From the NCBI GenBank assembly GCA_032622095.1, contig CP136061.1, forward strand, positions 48,305,797-48,369,796: a stretch of 64,000 bases of DNA, in the 5' to 3' direction. The stretch is from Siphonodentalium dalli (taxonomy: Eukaryota; Mollusca; Scaphopoda; Gadilida; Siphonodentaliidae). The notes below the pieces were generated by a model that was not told where the DNA came from, did no database searches, and worked only from the letters and a program-made list of their open reading frames with translations. Shown in pieces: positions 1-12,053 of this stretch; position 1 is the stretch's first letter; every line of letters begins with the position of its first letter. The translations under genes were made by a program, and so were the position numbers.

Positions 1-408
1 TATATACAATTGTTTATACACGTGTAGCATATATTTATATGTGGTAGAAATAAAGAGCGTTTTTTAACTTATGTGAGAAAAATTAAAAACAGCTGGGAAA
101 TGGCTGTGGCCATGGCAACTATTTTTTTTAAACATGTGACGCCGGTGTATCAATATTTTTTGTTTGTCAAACTATCTTATAACTGCTTCCATAATACGCA
201 GACACAATTTAGAAGATCGGATGAGCCAAGATTAAATATATTTTTAATATATACATATTTTTTATCAAAATGTTTAAAAGATCAAAATGTGCGCGAAGCG
301 CACACGGGGATAACATTCCTCGACCTTTTGTCCAGCCCCTAAATCGATGAAGGCTCCCGAAGGGAGAGTTTGATTCAGCTAATATATAAGTGTATATATA
401 ATGCAGGC
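1..408. other. AT-rich sequence, no gene seen
   Basis: Short open frames exist on both strands but none has a recognisable domain or a start context that sets it apart from chance. A small GC-richer patch around 285-370 contains short self-complementary words but no RNA gene that I can fold with confidence. Confidence 0.5.
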
Positions 409-891
409 AATACGCACAAGCTTGACTACCAAGAGATATCTTATCGGGGTCCACGATATGATGGCTCTTGGTATACAATCGCGACCACGGGAGGCACGTG
501 ATGTTCGATTGAATATCAGAATGTTGGGTATCATATAATACCATATCCCATAATATGTCAAATATAGCGAAATATCGAAATATAAAATAAAACGAAAAAG
601 CGAAATAGGAAAATACATCGAAATCGAAATAGGAAAATACAGCGAAATAGCGAAATAGAACGAAAACTCGAAATAGGAACATACAGCGAAATAGCGAAAT
701 AGGGAGAAATATAGAACGAAATATATAAATATGAAATTATTTTTATAAACGAAATAACGGAGATATTTGAAAAGGTGTCTTTGACGAAATAACGGACATA
801 TTTGGAGAAGTGTTTTAAAGATTGTATACCAAGAGCCATCATATCGTGGACCCCGATAAGATATCTCTTGGTAGTCAAGCTTGTGCGTATT
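409..891. repeat. Foldback-type element: 72-bp perfect inverted repeat around a GAAATA minisatellite
   Basis: Bases 409-480 are the exact reverse complement of 820-891 (72 bp, no mismatch by eye), starting AATACGCACAAGC and ending GGTATACAATC. The loop between them holds a short-period array (about 555-760) of GAAATAGCGAAATA-like words with frequent AAATA units. Open frames across the loop are low-complexity Phe/Tyr/Ser reads of this repeat and are not genes. The layout suits a MITE or foldback transposon. No clear target duplication was found, so the element ends are uncertain. Confidence 0.75.
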
Positions 892-2356
892 AGGTGATAT
901 AATGCATATACGTTCATGTATTTGATTATGTCCAAAATTCTATAAAAACATGCATCATGTTTTGTTATTTTTGGTTTAACGAGATCACTGTGTGTGAACG
1001 CTGGTTTGTGGTAATCAGCGGTATTTAACACAATTATTTTCTTACAAATTAATAAATACTATTTGTTTCTACATGTATAAAATTATTCGTAGTATTGACC
1101 CCAGAATGGGCATTCTCAATAAGCAGTCTAAGAAATACATATGCACAGCATAATTATGAAGTCACTTTGTACAACACCTGTCGGTGTAAGTGTTAAAATT
1201 CCAGCAGCTGAAAAAGGTATACATCAACTTTTGTCTACATGCAATAATTGTTCATCTTTGTTTGTCTCATATACTGTTTATTTCACAAGGCTGGTCTGAG
1301 GTTTGGAAGCACAATAATCATTGATACTATATATTACATACCTCGATTATCCACATTATCCTTAAATGTCAAAAATTGAATGATATCAGGAAGAGACACA
1401 TCGAACCATACTACTATATCAGGCCAAACACGATGAAACTGAACGCACTTTTCAACACTAAGAAAGGTAGAATATTGGCCCATTTGACTCTCTTTATCCA
1501 AAAAGCCCTCAAATTTTGCCAGGAACACCCTGGGGCTTAACTATGGGCCAAGCTGAACAACCCTACAATATGGACATACTATATATCCCCAACCCCTCCC
1601 TATGGATACACCACTCCTCAGGTGGTACCACTCTATATTTTGCCCCTGATTTCAAAATGAAACTTCATTGGAACCACAATCCCTCACCCCACCCTATGAT
1701 ACAACACCCACCCCTAGTAATTTTCATGCGGCTTTACTCTAGATTTCGCCAATTCTGCTAAAGGAAACCTCATTAGAACCACCATAACACCACGCCACAA
1801 TTCCCACTGAAATTACATAGCTACTCCCACCCCCCCCCCACAACTCGCGCATGCGTCACGTATTTTATGTATTACCATATTCTGTATTATTCTGTGAGCT
1901 TCAACATCATAATATTCATGATAACTTTAGCTAATAAAATCGTATCGTATCGTATCGTATCGTCCATTAATCAGCCATAAATAAAAGTCGCTCACCTCAG
2001 ACTGACTACGGTACGCATATTTTCGTCTTTCCCTCAAATTGTGTAAAAATTCCAGCCCGGGTACCAATCTGCATCGATGAGGGGTATATTCCGCTACATT
2101 TTCGTACTCATTTCGTTTCAGTGTCGTGTCTATAGTTCTCTCGTAAACCAAGGAAAACCTCATATTTTCGTGCTAAAACACGTCACGTTCGCGATCAAAA
2201 GCACATTTTTCAAACTATACGATGTCGTATTTAATAACAAAGACATGTTTTGGATGCCTTAATTTCCCATTGAAAGCCACGCTTAACGTTTGGCACCTGT
2301 TTCCTGTGTTTTCTCGATATACGAGCCCGATTTCAAAGCGTGGTGCTCCAACAGAA
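892..2356. other. Unassigned stretch with small microsatellite
   Basis: No coding potential could be supported. The stretch contains a (CGTAT)n pentanucleotide run at about 1938-1962 and a poly-C run near 1831. Open frames here show no domain, and no conserved protein words were recognised. Confidence 0.45.
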
Positions 2357-2432
2357 TTGAACGCCCAGTAAAATCTGACAAACTAGCATTGAACGCCGGG
2401 TACAATCTGACAAACTAGCATTGAACGCCCGG
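2357..2432 (+). repeat. 32-bp minisatellite, about 2.4 copies
   Basis: The unit begins TTGAACGCCC and ends GACAAACTAGCA. It recurs at 2357, 2389 and 2421 with one or two substitutions. Looser relatives of the first ten bases occur downstream to about 2670, so the array may once have been longer. Confidence 0.7.
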
Positions 2433-3690
2433 TATTGTTTTTATTATTTGTATTGAACGTCTAGTAAACACCCTGTAAAATGCCTTTTACGGCCGGTTAG
2501 TATCATATTTCTAACTTGATTTTAACATGCCACAAATGTACATTTTTACATTTCCACAGCCAATATTGCTACTTATTGTGCTAACAAATGTTTATTTAAA
2601 TGGTTAAATGTCACAGTCAAGATATGAGATGCATTAGATCATCCTACAAATAGTCATTGAATGTCCAGTGTTTGAGATTTTCCCTTGTTTGTTATCATAA
2701 CTAGCACTTTAACTATCATGAGTAACCATGAAAACCCTATAATCTTTTGTCAATTCGACCAAAGATAGTGGGTTTCCAAGGTTACACTCGAGAAAGCGAA
2801 ACCGTTTGTTTGCACATGATGGTTGGTATACAATAATATCGACACATAATACGGGGCATCCCAAATCCCAATGCGTCCACACACAGTGGAGATTAAAGAC
2901 TGAACATCTCATCAGGGGTCAATACTATGAACAATTTTATACCTGTAAATACAAATAGTATTTACAAATTTGTAAGAGCAAATTTGTGTCAAACATCACA
3001 GTGGTTTCATAGTACAGGGGAAATTGAGCCGTTTTGTTTGTACAATAAATTATGAATATACAAACATATTATTAACAGTTTAATAGTCAATTGTTATCGT
3101 CTCCGGCCATACCATTTCGGCCTAATAGGGACACGACGACGCGAGGGGTGACAGGTGGGGTGTTGGAAGGCTTGGTATGTGCGGCATAATGTGCCCCCAA
3201 CTTTGGTCAAAATATTTCAACAGTTGTAAATTTCATAGCGATAGGCTGACCCAAACATTTTACAAGCTCACATTGTCCTTATTGTTTAATTTCACAACCA
3301 ATAATAATGTGTATGGAGACCATTTAGTCTGAATCACTAGCCTAATTTCGACTTTTGTTGAAAATTATGGTATAAATGGCCATCAGATAGAACTTCTCCA
3401 AACTATTGCCGGTATCAGGTTAGAAATTTTAACAGACGGAAAGCTTGAGGTACCAGCTGGAAACTTTCAATCCAATCAGGGGGGGGGGGGGGGTCGTTCG
3501 TAAAACATTTCAGGCACGTATGCTGATTTTTTCCTTTCGACCTTTGTTGGGACCCACCCACCGTTTTCGGCAGTTTTTTCCGACCATTTTTGGACACCCA
3601 ACCCCCTTTTAACACTAAAATAGAGATTTGCGCATATTTGAGGGGGAAAATTCACTGTAAACAGCTGTATATAAATTTAGTGTGCATACT
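2433..3690. other. Unassigned stretch, poly-G run
   Basis: No gene is supported. A poly-G tract lies at about 3479-3494. The reading frames crossing it give artificial proline runs. Confidence 0.45.
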
Positions 3691-4016
3691 ATTTGTCATG
3701 GATGTTAATATTGACATGTAGATGGGAACGAGTCATTTTCGGGTCATTCAGCAAAAAAACACGGCTGCCAGCGGCCATCTTGGATTTTACTCTGTGCATG
3801 ACTAAATCCTTTAGCACGGGCTACAGGTCATAGCTTTGGTCGGATCATCATGAAATTTGTCATGAATGTTAATATTGACATGTAGATGGGAACGCGTCAT
3901 TTTGGGGTCATTCGGTTATAAAACATGGCCGCCAGCAGCCATCTTGTATTTTACTCTTTGCATGATTAAACCCTTTGGCACGGGCTACAGGTCGTACCTT
4001 TGGTCGGATCATCACG
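3691..4016 (+). repeat. Tandem duplication, 164-bp period, two copies
   Basis: The copies at 3691-3854 and 3855-4016 both open with ATTTGTCATG and share the words GTTAATATTGACATG and ACGGGCTACAGGTC, with roughly 10-15% divergence. Each contains a GGCCGCCA/GCCATCTT-rich segment. Similar words recur near 29080 and 32180, so this may belong to a dispersed repeat family. Confidence 0.75.
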
Positions 4017-5433
4017 ATAACTGTCTGCAGTCAGTTTAGCAGTTATAATTACATTATTTCTCTTATTCTGAGGTGTTTTAAGACAAACTCATTGCAAAAA
4101 ACAGTCAAAAAGACTTGCAGGGAAAAAACAAGTTGCGGAAAAATTGTTTGTTGGTCCCATCGAACCAATCACCCACCCACCCCGGCATACGTGCCCGAAG
4201 GAAATTTGTTTGACCCCCCCCCCCCGACCCAATGGGTACAAATTTTATTTTTTAAAACTGGGAGTTTGGTCTTGTTCAACGAGTGCAGTTGGAAAATTAA
4301 AGGTTGGGAGCCGATGAACACTCACTAGCCACGTCCCTGTGTCCGAATATGTTGTTACTTTTTCAGTTGATGGGAGGAGTGTCCACATCTAAATTTCATA
4401 TGCACCCGATATGCTACGAGTGTTAGGGATATAAATTATTATTATACCTTAGACTGGAAGATGGGTGAAACCCCTAAAAAGTAGGGGGGAAATAACTCAC
4501 CACTCTGCTCTCATTCACCCGTTACCAGCGTTGTCTGAGTACCTAGTTCAAATTATACGGACATGTGGAAGTTAAAACAACTGACACACAATTAATATGG
4601 GAAAGTTACAACGCGTGCTATTATTTTGTGATTATTGATATCGCCGGTACTATGAAACGATGAGCTAACATAAACTCGCCAATTTCACAAAGATCAACTA
4701 TTAATTATTGTAAATTTCTGACGGGCAAGGTGTCGCCTGTGAGTGATTCACAATATATTGAATCACGGCAAGCCTAAGTTACAAAAGAATTAACCAATCA
4801 TAAGTTGAGAGGTTGATCGCTGATGAGCTATCCAATCGGTACACGGATTGGTAAGTTGATGACCACATGTCTGCGCAAAGTTAATCAATAAATTGTTCGT
4901 TTGTAAATTGTGTATGTAAGTACAAATCTGTGTGCTATGGAGTAATACAACTAATTTGGTATCATTGTTTTCACAAATTACAACCATACCATTTGTGAAA
5001 ACCAAACATTATTTTGATGGTACAACATTATATATATTGTGCCCAGCCTATGATTTAAAACTGAATCGTCCCTCTTATCATAACATATCGAGGCAGGGAC
5101 GTGGCTCCGTTTATCAGGGGGTGACCATCACATGATCGAAGCAGGGACGTACTAAAGCTCTCAGTTATAGGAGGGGTGGTCATTCTATAATTTCAAACTG
5201 CTCCGATATCTAATAATATATCGAGACAGGGACGTGACTATATGGGCTCAGTTTGGTGATGAGGTATCCGTCCTATAATTTCAATACGCACCATTTGAAC
5301 CAAGTTCCACATAGCGATGGAATCGTATATCAAGAGGCGAGTACTTCCCCAGGGTGACTAACTTAGTTTAGTCAACATGACTGAGGCATAACATTAGTCA
5401 AAATTACCAGGGTGATATTAGTCATAACGACAA
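4017..5433. other. Unassigned stretch with repeated CAGGGACGTG motifs
   Basis: No gene is supported. The motif CAGGGACGTGGCTA, or close variants, occurs near 5095, 5146 and 5228 on the plus strand and near 4329 on the minus strand. It recurs at 6150, 35547 and 35930. This resembles the terminal motif of some hAT-like elements (known of the superfamily), but no complete element with matching 8-bp duplications was found. Confidence 0.4.
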
Positions 5434-6428
5434 CACCCCCGTGTACGTGGTATCGCCAAACCCAGGGTATCACCAAACCAGACCATGCGGTTTTGATAAA
5501 TGAACATATCTTTCATCAGATGAAGCTATATATCTCCTAGTTAAATGGTGATATCCACTATTCAAAACATAACTTCGCAAAGCGGTATGTTTCCTCAATA
5601 GGATAGCGATCATAGCTTGCTCTCACCCCGATAAATTTATTCATATCCGCTTTTATCATAAATAGTAGACGCTTTTTGACGTTAGGTAGTTTCTTTGAAA
5701 CATAATTATCAGTCATAGATGGCGGATAATGCGTGTAACAACAGAAAAATATTTGATTAATTAACCAAAACATTTTCTAGCCTGCAGAACGGTTCGCAAA
5801 AATACTATCTGCGTCCAAGTGTGGGTGCCCACCATTATTTCGGCTATCAAAGCCGCAGATCGATCCTGCGATGAAATGTCGCCAACCCAGAGCTGGATGT
5901 CAAAGATGCGAATGATATGCTTCACATTTTGACCGTTTCTGCTTGAAAATATCCAATTATCCTTCGGACAGGCCGGTACATGGACCATCTTTAGGGTGGG
6001 TTGCATGTGCAAGGGTGAAAACATTTATGTTTTTTTGTGTTTTATGTTCTAATGTCATAATAATAGTATAGGCTATTCTGTGTTATTCGACATTATAGGT
6101 CCGGAACTGTACAACGAATGAAAACATTAAATCAGAGTAAATCATGAGTTAGCAGGGACGTGGCTAGAGGGTCTCTGTTAGGGATGTTCGCCTAGATAGT
6201 TTCTAAATGCACCCCCTTCCGGTAAGTCTATTTGTACCCTCGTGTTAGATTCGAGTTTTCATCGCGTTTACGACGGGTTCTTCCAACTTTTGGATATGAC
6301 AACCCATAAGTTTAGATTTCATCTGGTGACCATTTCAGTCCTCAAATTTGGCTGAAATTATTTAAATTTTCTAAATATGCGGGTTTTCCTCTGAAAACAA
6401 TTTTGGCGATACCACGTACACGGGGGTG
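5434..6428. repeat. 27-bp perfect inverted repeat flanking the left foldback arm
   Basis: Bases 5434-5460 are an exact reverse complement of 6402-6428 (CACCCCCGTGTACGTGG...). Together they bracket a 995-bp segment that includes nearly all of the left arm of the larger inverted duplication (5464-6287). They could be the TIRs of a small transposon nested in or forming that arm. No clear target-site duplication was seen. Confidence 0.65.
5464..6287 (+). repeat. Left arm of a large (3.3-kb) inverted duplication
   Basis: This segment aligns as reverse complement along almost its whole length with 7939-8785. Shared words include the AACATATCTT, TAGCTTGCTCTCACC, GATCGATC and TGTACAGTTCC regions, with roughly 85% identity and several small indels. 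With the central minisatellite it forms a foldback-like structure. Open frames within it are parallel in both arms only because the DNA is shared. No protein domain was recognised. Confidence 0.75.
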
Positions 6429-6429
6429 A

Positions 6430-7020
6430 TCCAACTCGAACACAAACCATTTGCTAACTGTCATCTTAATACATCCAAAAAAGTGTACAAAACCCTCAAT
6501 AGAGTATTTATGACCATCAAGTGTGTTCCATACCATCCAATTGGTTTACTCGCTGGTTGGTTTGAGATATTCGATGATGGTTTTGTACACTAGTTGGGAC
6601 ACTCATTAGTTGGGATGTGGAACATTTTACATGGGGGTGGTTTTAGACACTAGTTGGTTTTAGACACTTCTGGTTCTGATGGTATGAGGTAATCGTCGTG
6701 ATATAATGAACAGTCATTAAATGGCGTGGGACACCCAGTGGAAGGTTTGAGGTTCTCAATTGATGGTTTTATTTGGTATACATATTGGGTGTTTCGAGAC
6801 TCTAGTTGGCTGATTTGTGACACCATTCTATGAACTGGGTTTGTTTGGTATAGCATATTAATTAAGATGTTGGCTTGAGACACCCGTTGCGTGTATTTAC
6901 GCTTTATATAGATGGTTTGGGACCCTCGGTTAGTGGTTTTGGACACTCATTGGATATATTTGGATAATATTTATGTTTCTTTTGACACTCATCTGAGGCA
7001 TATATAAATTATATTATAGC
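6430..7020. repeat. Degenerate 21-22 bp minisatellite, homologous to the core of the 4.2-kb array units
   Basis: Repeated words of the type GGTTTGGGACACTCATTGGAT occur throughout. The segment aligns with the centre of the tandem units (about 11395-12060), including TATTTGAAGGATGG-like and ACACTAGTTGG words. The similarity continues up to GACACTCAT at about 6981-6989, the point where the array units carry a Helitron. This looks like an older, Helitron-free relative of the array core. Confidence 0.65.
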
Positions 7021-7938
7021 TTTGTACTCGAACGTTTAAATAGAAGTCATTTGGGGGGTTTTGTGGGTACTTTAAAAAAAACTATTCTGAAATTAAAACG
7101 CCAGGCATTTGCGTTTCAGAAATCGCGTATTGTTGATCAGTGATTCCTGGATCACTATTAATAAAAAAGATCAGCTTCGTACTCAGAAGTGCAAAAAGAA
7201 GTCATAGTGATGGGGGGGGGGGGTTGGATGGTCTCTGTATGAATGCGGAACTTAGAAAATCGGATTTCTTTGAACGTCCCTGGGGTGTAACAAATTTGAG
7301 GCATCAAACCTTTCGTACGCGATTATGCGAATAGTACCCAGCAGACTCTCTGATTAATAGTCAGTTATGTTGGAAGGGTCACGTTAGAAGGTTTATCATT
7401 CTAAACCTCCCCATTATCTGAACATTTCTTAATGTATATGAACCATTCTACACTTGTAGCTTTCGTCTGCTCATAGTACTTGAACATCCCTCAGAATTAA
7501 TATAATACACCATTACACCAGTTTTTTTATAATTGCATGTCATTATTCCATTTAGTATAAAGAAATGGCTAAATAATTCATCTCACATGGAGATACTTGG
7601 AGGTACGTAATATACAGGGTATTATGCTTATCCGTCCATGCCTGACGAGTGTCTCTATTATATAGAAATTGAGGTAGAGATGTTTCATTCGTGCAGGTAA
7701 TATAATATGCGTACACCACAAAGAACATATCGAGTACATCAGATATTGTGATTTAATGACCGTTTCATGCATAACATCGAGATGTTGGGATATCATGCAG
7801 GTGTTTTATGGGCTGAAACGTTGGAATCTCGATCATGATCCCCACGTAGCTATTAATTGTATGACGCTGCAATACTCGCGTTCAAATTAAAGGCACATTG
7901 CTCATTCGAACCCCAACGCTATATCTATATTTGCGAAT
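7021..7938. other. Loop region of the inverted duplication, no gene seen
   Basis: The stretch is unassigned and includes a poly-G run near 7212. It separates the minisatellite from the right arm. Open frames are short and without domains. Confidence 0.4.
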
Positions 7939-8785
7939 GTTGGAAGAACCCGTTGTAAACTCGATGAAAACTCGAACCTAACATGGGGGTGCAAATATAA
8001 GTTACTGGAAGGAGGTGCATTTAGAAACTATAGGTGAACACCCCTAACAGGGATCCTCTAGCCACGCATGATTTACACTGATTTAATGTTTCCATTCGTT
8101 GTACAGTTCCGGGCCTATAATGTCAAATAACACATAATAGCCTATACTATTAATATGACAATAGAACATATATAAAACACAAACAAACATACACGTCTTC
8201 ACCCTTGTGCATGCACCCCCACCTAACGATGTGCCATGTGCCGGTCTGTCCGAATGATAATTGGGATATTTTCAAGCCGAAACGGTCAAATCAAGCCGAA
8301 ACGGTCAAAATGTGAAGCATATCATTCGCATCTTTGACACACCAGCTCTGGTTTGGCGACATTTCATCGCAGGATCGATCTGCGGCTTTTATACCCGAAG
8401 TTATTATGGATACCCACACTTGGACGCAGATACTATTTTCGCGAACCGCTCTGCAAGCTAGACAATTGTATGGTTAATTCAACATATATTTTTCTATTAA
8501 TACACGCACTATACGCCATCTATGACTGATAATTATGTTTCAAAGAAACTACCTAACGTCAAAAAGTATCTGCTGTTTATGATAAAAGCAGAAATGAGTC
8601 GGAATTTCTATTAAATTTATCGGGGTGAGAGCAAGCTATGGTCGCTGTCCCATTGAGGAAACATTCCGCTTTGCGAAATTATGCTTTGGATAGTGGATAT
8701 CATCATTTAACTGGGAGATATATAGCTTCATCTGGGGGAAGATATGTTCATTTAGCAAAACCGCGTGGTCTGGTCTGGTGATACA
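7939..8785 (-). repeat. Right arm of the large inverted duplication
   Basis: This is the reverse-complement partner of 5464-6287 (about 847 versus 824 bp). It contains a local duplication of a short word (AAGCCGAAACGGTCAAA, near 8273-8305) that the left arm lacks. The flanks beyond 8785 no longer match. Confidence 0.75.
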
Positions 8786-8875
8786 CTCGGTAATGACCAA
8801 TATTGAGTCATAACTTTTCTTATAGTCACCGGGAAGGCGAAAATGTAAGTTCGTGGAAATTTTGTGCAAATAATT

Positions 8876-9168
8876 CCAATGACCAAATGATATATAATCC
8901 AGCACCAGAGACCGAGTTGAAAGCAGGATAGACTCAATAAATTCTCCAAAACACAGTTTGTGGTATATGCCTGTTTAACTGGTTCATTTTCCGACATGTC
9001 TGTGGTGTCTATGGAATGAAAACCAATGACCAAATGATATATAATCCAGCACCAGAGACCGAGTTGAAAGCAGGATAGACTCAATAAATTCTCCGAAACA
9101 CAGTTTGTGGCATATGTCTGTTTAACTGGTTCATTTTCCGACATGTCTGTGGTGTCTATGGAATAAGA
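8876..9168 (+). repeat. Direct tandem duplication, 147-bp period
   Basis: Copies at 8876-9022 and 9023-9168 both begin CCAATGACCAAATGATA and end near GTCTATGGAAT. They differ at only a handful of positions. The two copies give near-identical open frames that have no recognisable domain. Confidence 0.85.
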
Positions 9169-10554
9169 ACCTTTTATCCAAATAAGTTAGCATTTGTTGT
9201 GAGAGTTAAGTTCTGGTTTGTTAGTCTGGTCGTTGAGATTCGATTTTGAGGTTAACCTAGAACAAATTGTTTACAAGCTGTTTTTGGTGTCATTTTGTCG
9301 GGCAGAATCTAGGGAACAATATATCCAAAATCTGCTAAAATCCGCTTTGGGGAAAAATTTCCACAGCTCGTTGAAATGGAGTACTATTTATGGGTTTTTG
9401 TGTAAATTTTGCTGTTCCTTATTAGTCTAGTCAATCTGATGGAAAGAAAAACCCAACCGTGAACAAATTGCTATGCAATGTCTTTTGGTGTGTTGACTGT
9501 GACTATATCCATATGATAACATAACCAAAATCCGCGTGAATCCAAGAGTGGGAAAATCGTCATTTTTGGGTGAAAAGTGAGGAATATGTAAACAAAAAAG
9601 GTGAAAACTGTAATTTTCTGGTTGAGACTCAGATTTTAAGGTGAACCTATATTAAATTGGTAACAAGCTGTTGGTATAATTTTGTTGGGCAGAATATGGG
9701 GAACAATATATCCAAAATTCGCTTTGGGGGAAATTTTCCACATATCTTTGAAATAGGGTCCCATTTGTGTCTTTTTTGTGTCAAGTTTGCAGTTCCTTAT
9801 TATTCCAGTCAAACGGATGGAAGGAAACGACCAACCATGAACAAAATTAGCTTTTGGTCTTTTTGAGTGTGATTATACTCACATAATAACATATCCAAAA
9901 TCCCCATGAACCAGAAGTCGTAATTTTTGAGTCAAAATACTGGAATATGTAAACAAAAATGGTGAAAATTGGAATTTTTTTAATAAACAAATCTGCCAAC
10001 CATAAACGCTCAGTCGAGTTCCCTGACTGCCAAATGTGACCATATAATAATATATCCAAAATATCCATGCGTTTAATGAAGGGAAAGTCGTTAATTTAGA
10101 TACAAATGAAGAAAATGGTGAAAATTTGAATTTTTGTCTCCAGACTGGGGCCCCAATATTAAACTTGATCCATTTTTTCGTAATGATGTCTGCTCCAACT
10201 AATTTGCCGCTAACATGTGGCCGTGAATATTACGGCGCAATATGGTGGCAATTTCCTGGAGTGTACTACCATTCACTACATTGTCCTCTAAATGTATTAA
10301 TGTGACAGAAACCTGCAACAAAAAAAAACGCATTATTACTGTTGCCATAGCATAATTATGCCTGTCATTTCGTGCATAATTTGACCCTAATACTATAAAA
10401 TGGCGAATCCTAATCCGTTATAGTAAGTCATATCCCGAGGATTGGGCAATTCGGTGTCTAAGCAGTCTTCAAAATGACAGCGAAAATGTCAGTCGGAAGT
10501 GAACAATTGAAGTGTATTTTTTCTTACGATATCGAATAAACGTATAGCCATGTG

Positions 10555-12053
10555 AGTATCCAAATCCATACGACGGGCGCCCCAAATCCAAACATTGCTC
10601 CAAACCATCGACGGGGTGTCCCAATCCACCAAACGAGTTTCACAAACCACCAGACTGATGTAGACTGAGGTATGTATCTCCCCAAACGATGCTCAACTGG
10701 TGTCAGTACTCACACATATAGTCCCCAAACCATGTATTTGGTATTCCAACTCACCCAAAATGAATGTCATAAGCCACTAAATGAATGTCTCAATCGACCT
10801 GATTAAGGACCCAAACCAATCAACGAATGTTCCCAAACCACACCAGTAGTGCTCCATACGTTGCAACCTATGTTCGAAACAACATAATAGGCGTGTCCCA
10901 AGCCATCCAGTAGGTTCCAGAAATATCCAATGAGTGTCCATAACCATCAGATGAGTAAAACATACAATGAGCACAAATTAAGTGCGTCAAACCACTCAAT
11001 GAGTGCCCAAACCACGCAATGGGTGTACCACGGTTACCAAGCCATCCATCGGGTGTTCGAAACCCCACGATAGGCAGACATCCAATATGTAACCCATGCC
11101 ATATGTCATACAACATACAACTGTCGTCTAAATCCATTCAACTGTAGTGTCCCAAACGACCCAACCAGTGACCCAAATCGGCCACGCAGTGTCTCAATGC
11201 ACAAAAACCAGTATCTAAAATCTATAGCGAGTGTCCCAAACCACGCAATGTGAACACTCCACCAATTGGTGTCCCAAAAGCATCCAACTGAAGTCACAAA
11301 TTACCCAGCGGGTGACCCAAACCATAAAACTAACATCATAAACCATCCAACAAGTTTCCTATCCACCAACTGCACTGGACTGGTGTTGCGAACCAACAAC
11401 CAACTGTCATATCAATACATCTACAATAGTGTACAAACATTCCATCGAGTATTTCACACGATCAAGTGAGTTTGTCAAACCATCCAATGAGTTTACCAAA
11501 ACATAGTTTGATATATTTGAAGGATGGTTTTGTGCTCTAGTTTGGGACACATATTAAATGACTGGGACATTCAGTGGGTGGTCTGAGACACTAGTTGGAC
11601 GTTTTATACACTCCTGCTGGTTTTGATAATCATCGTGTGGCTTGGGACACCCATTGGGTGATTATGGACACTCATCTGTTGGTTTGGGACACCCATTGGA
11701 TGGTTTGTGGTACACACTTGATGATTTGAGACACCCATTTGTGTGGTTTGGGATACCACATACATAAGTTGGGACACTCGATGGTTGACATATGGCAATC
11801 GTTGGATGGTATGGAACACACAATGGACTGGTTTAGGCACTAATTGGATGGTTTTTGACACTATTTGGGTGGACTGTTACATATTATGTGGTTTGGGACA
11901 CTCGTTGGCTGATTTGGAATGCCCCTTCTATGGACTGGGGTACTCACTGATTAATTTGGTATATTATTAAGAAGGCGGTTGAGACACCTGTTGTGTGGTT
12001 TTACACTCCTTGGATGGTTTGGCACACGCGTTAAGTTGATTCTGACACTCATC
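10555..12053. repeat. Orientation-switching 21-22 bp minisatellite in unit 1
   Basis: From about 10555 to 11500 the repeat reads as CCAAACCATCCAATGAGTGT-like words. From about 11525 to 12053 it reads as the reverse complement (GGGACACTCGTTGGATGG-like). The two arms therefore face each other around about 11515. Individual repeats are degenerate, so pairing would be imperfect. Translations give biased, meaningless Trp/Gly or His/Pro-rich peptides. Confidence 0.75.

Noticed and set aside
209-1031. Two overlapping 157-codon minus-strand frames rich in Phe, Tyr, Ile and Ser
   Set aside because: They are translations of the GAAATA array and the hairpin arms, with no domain and strong low-complexity bias.
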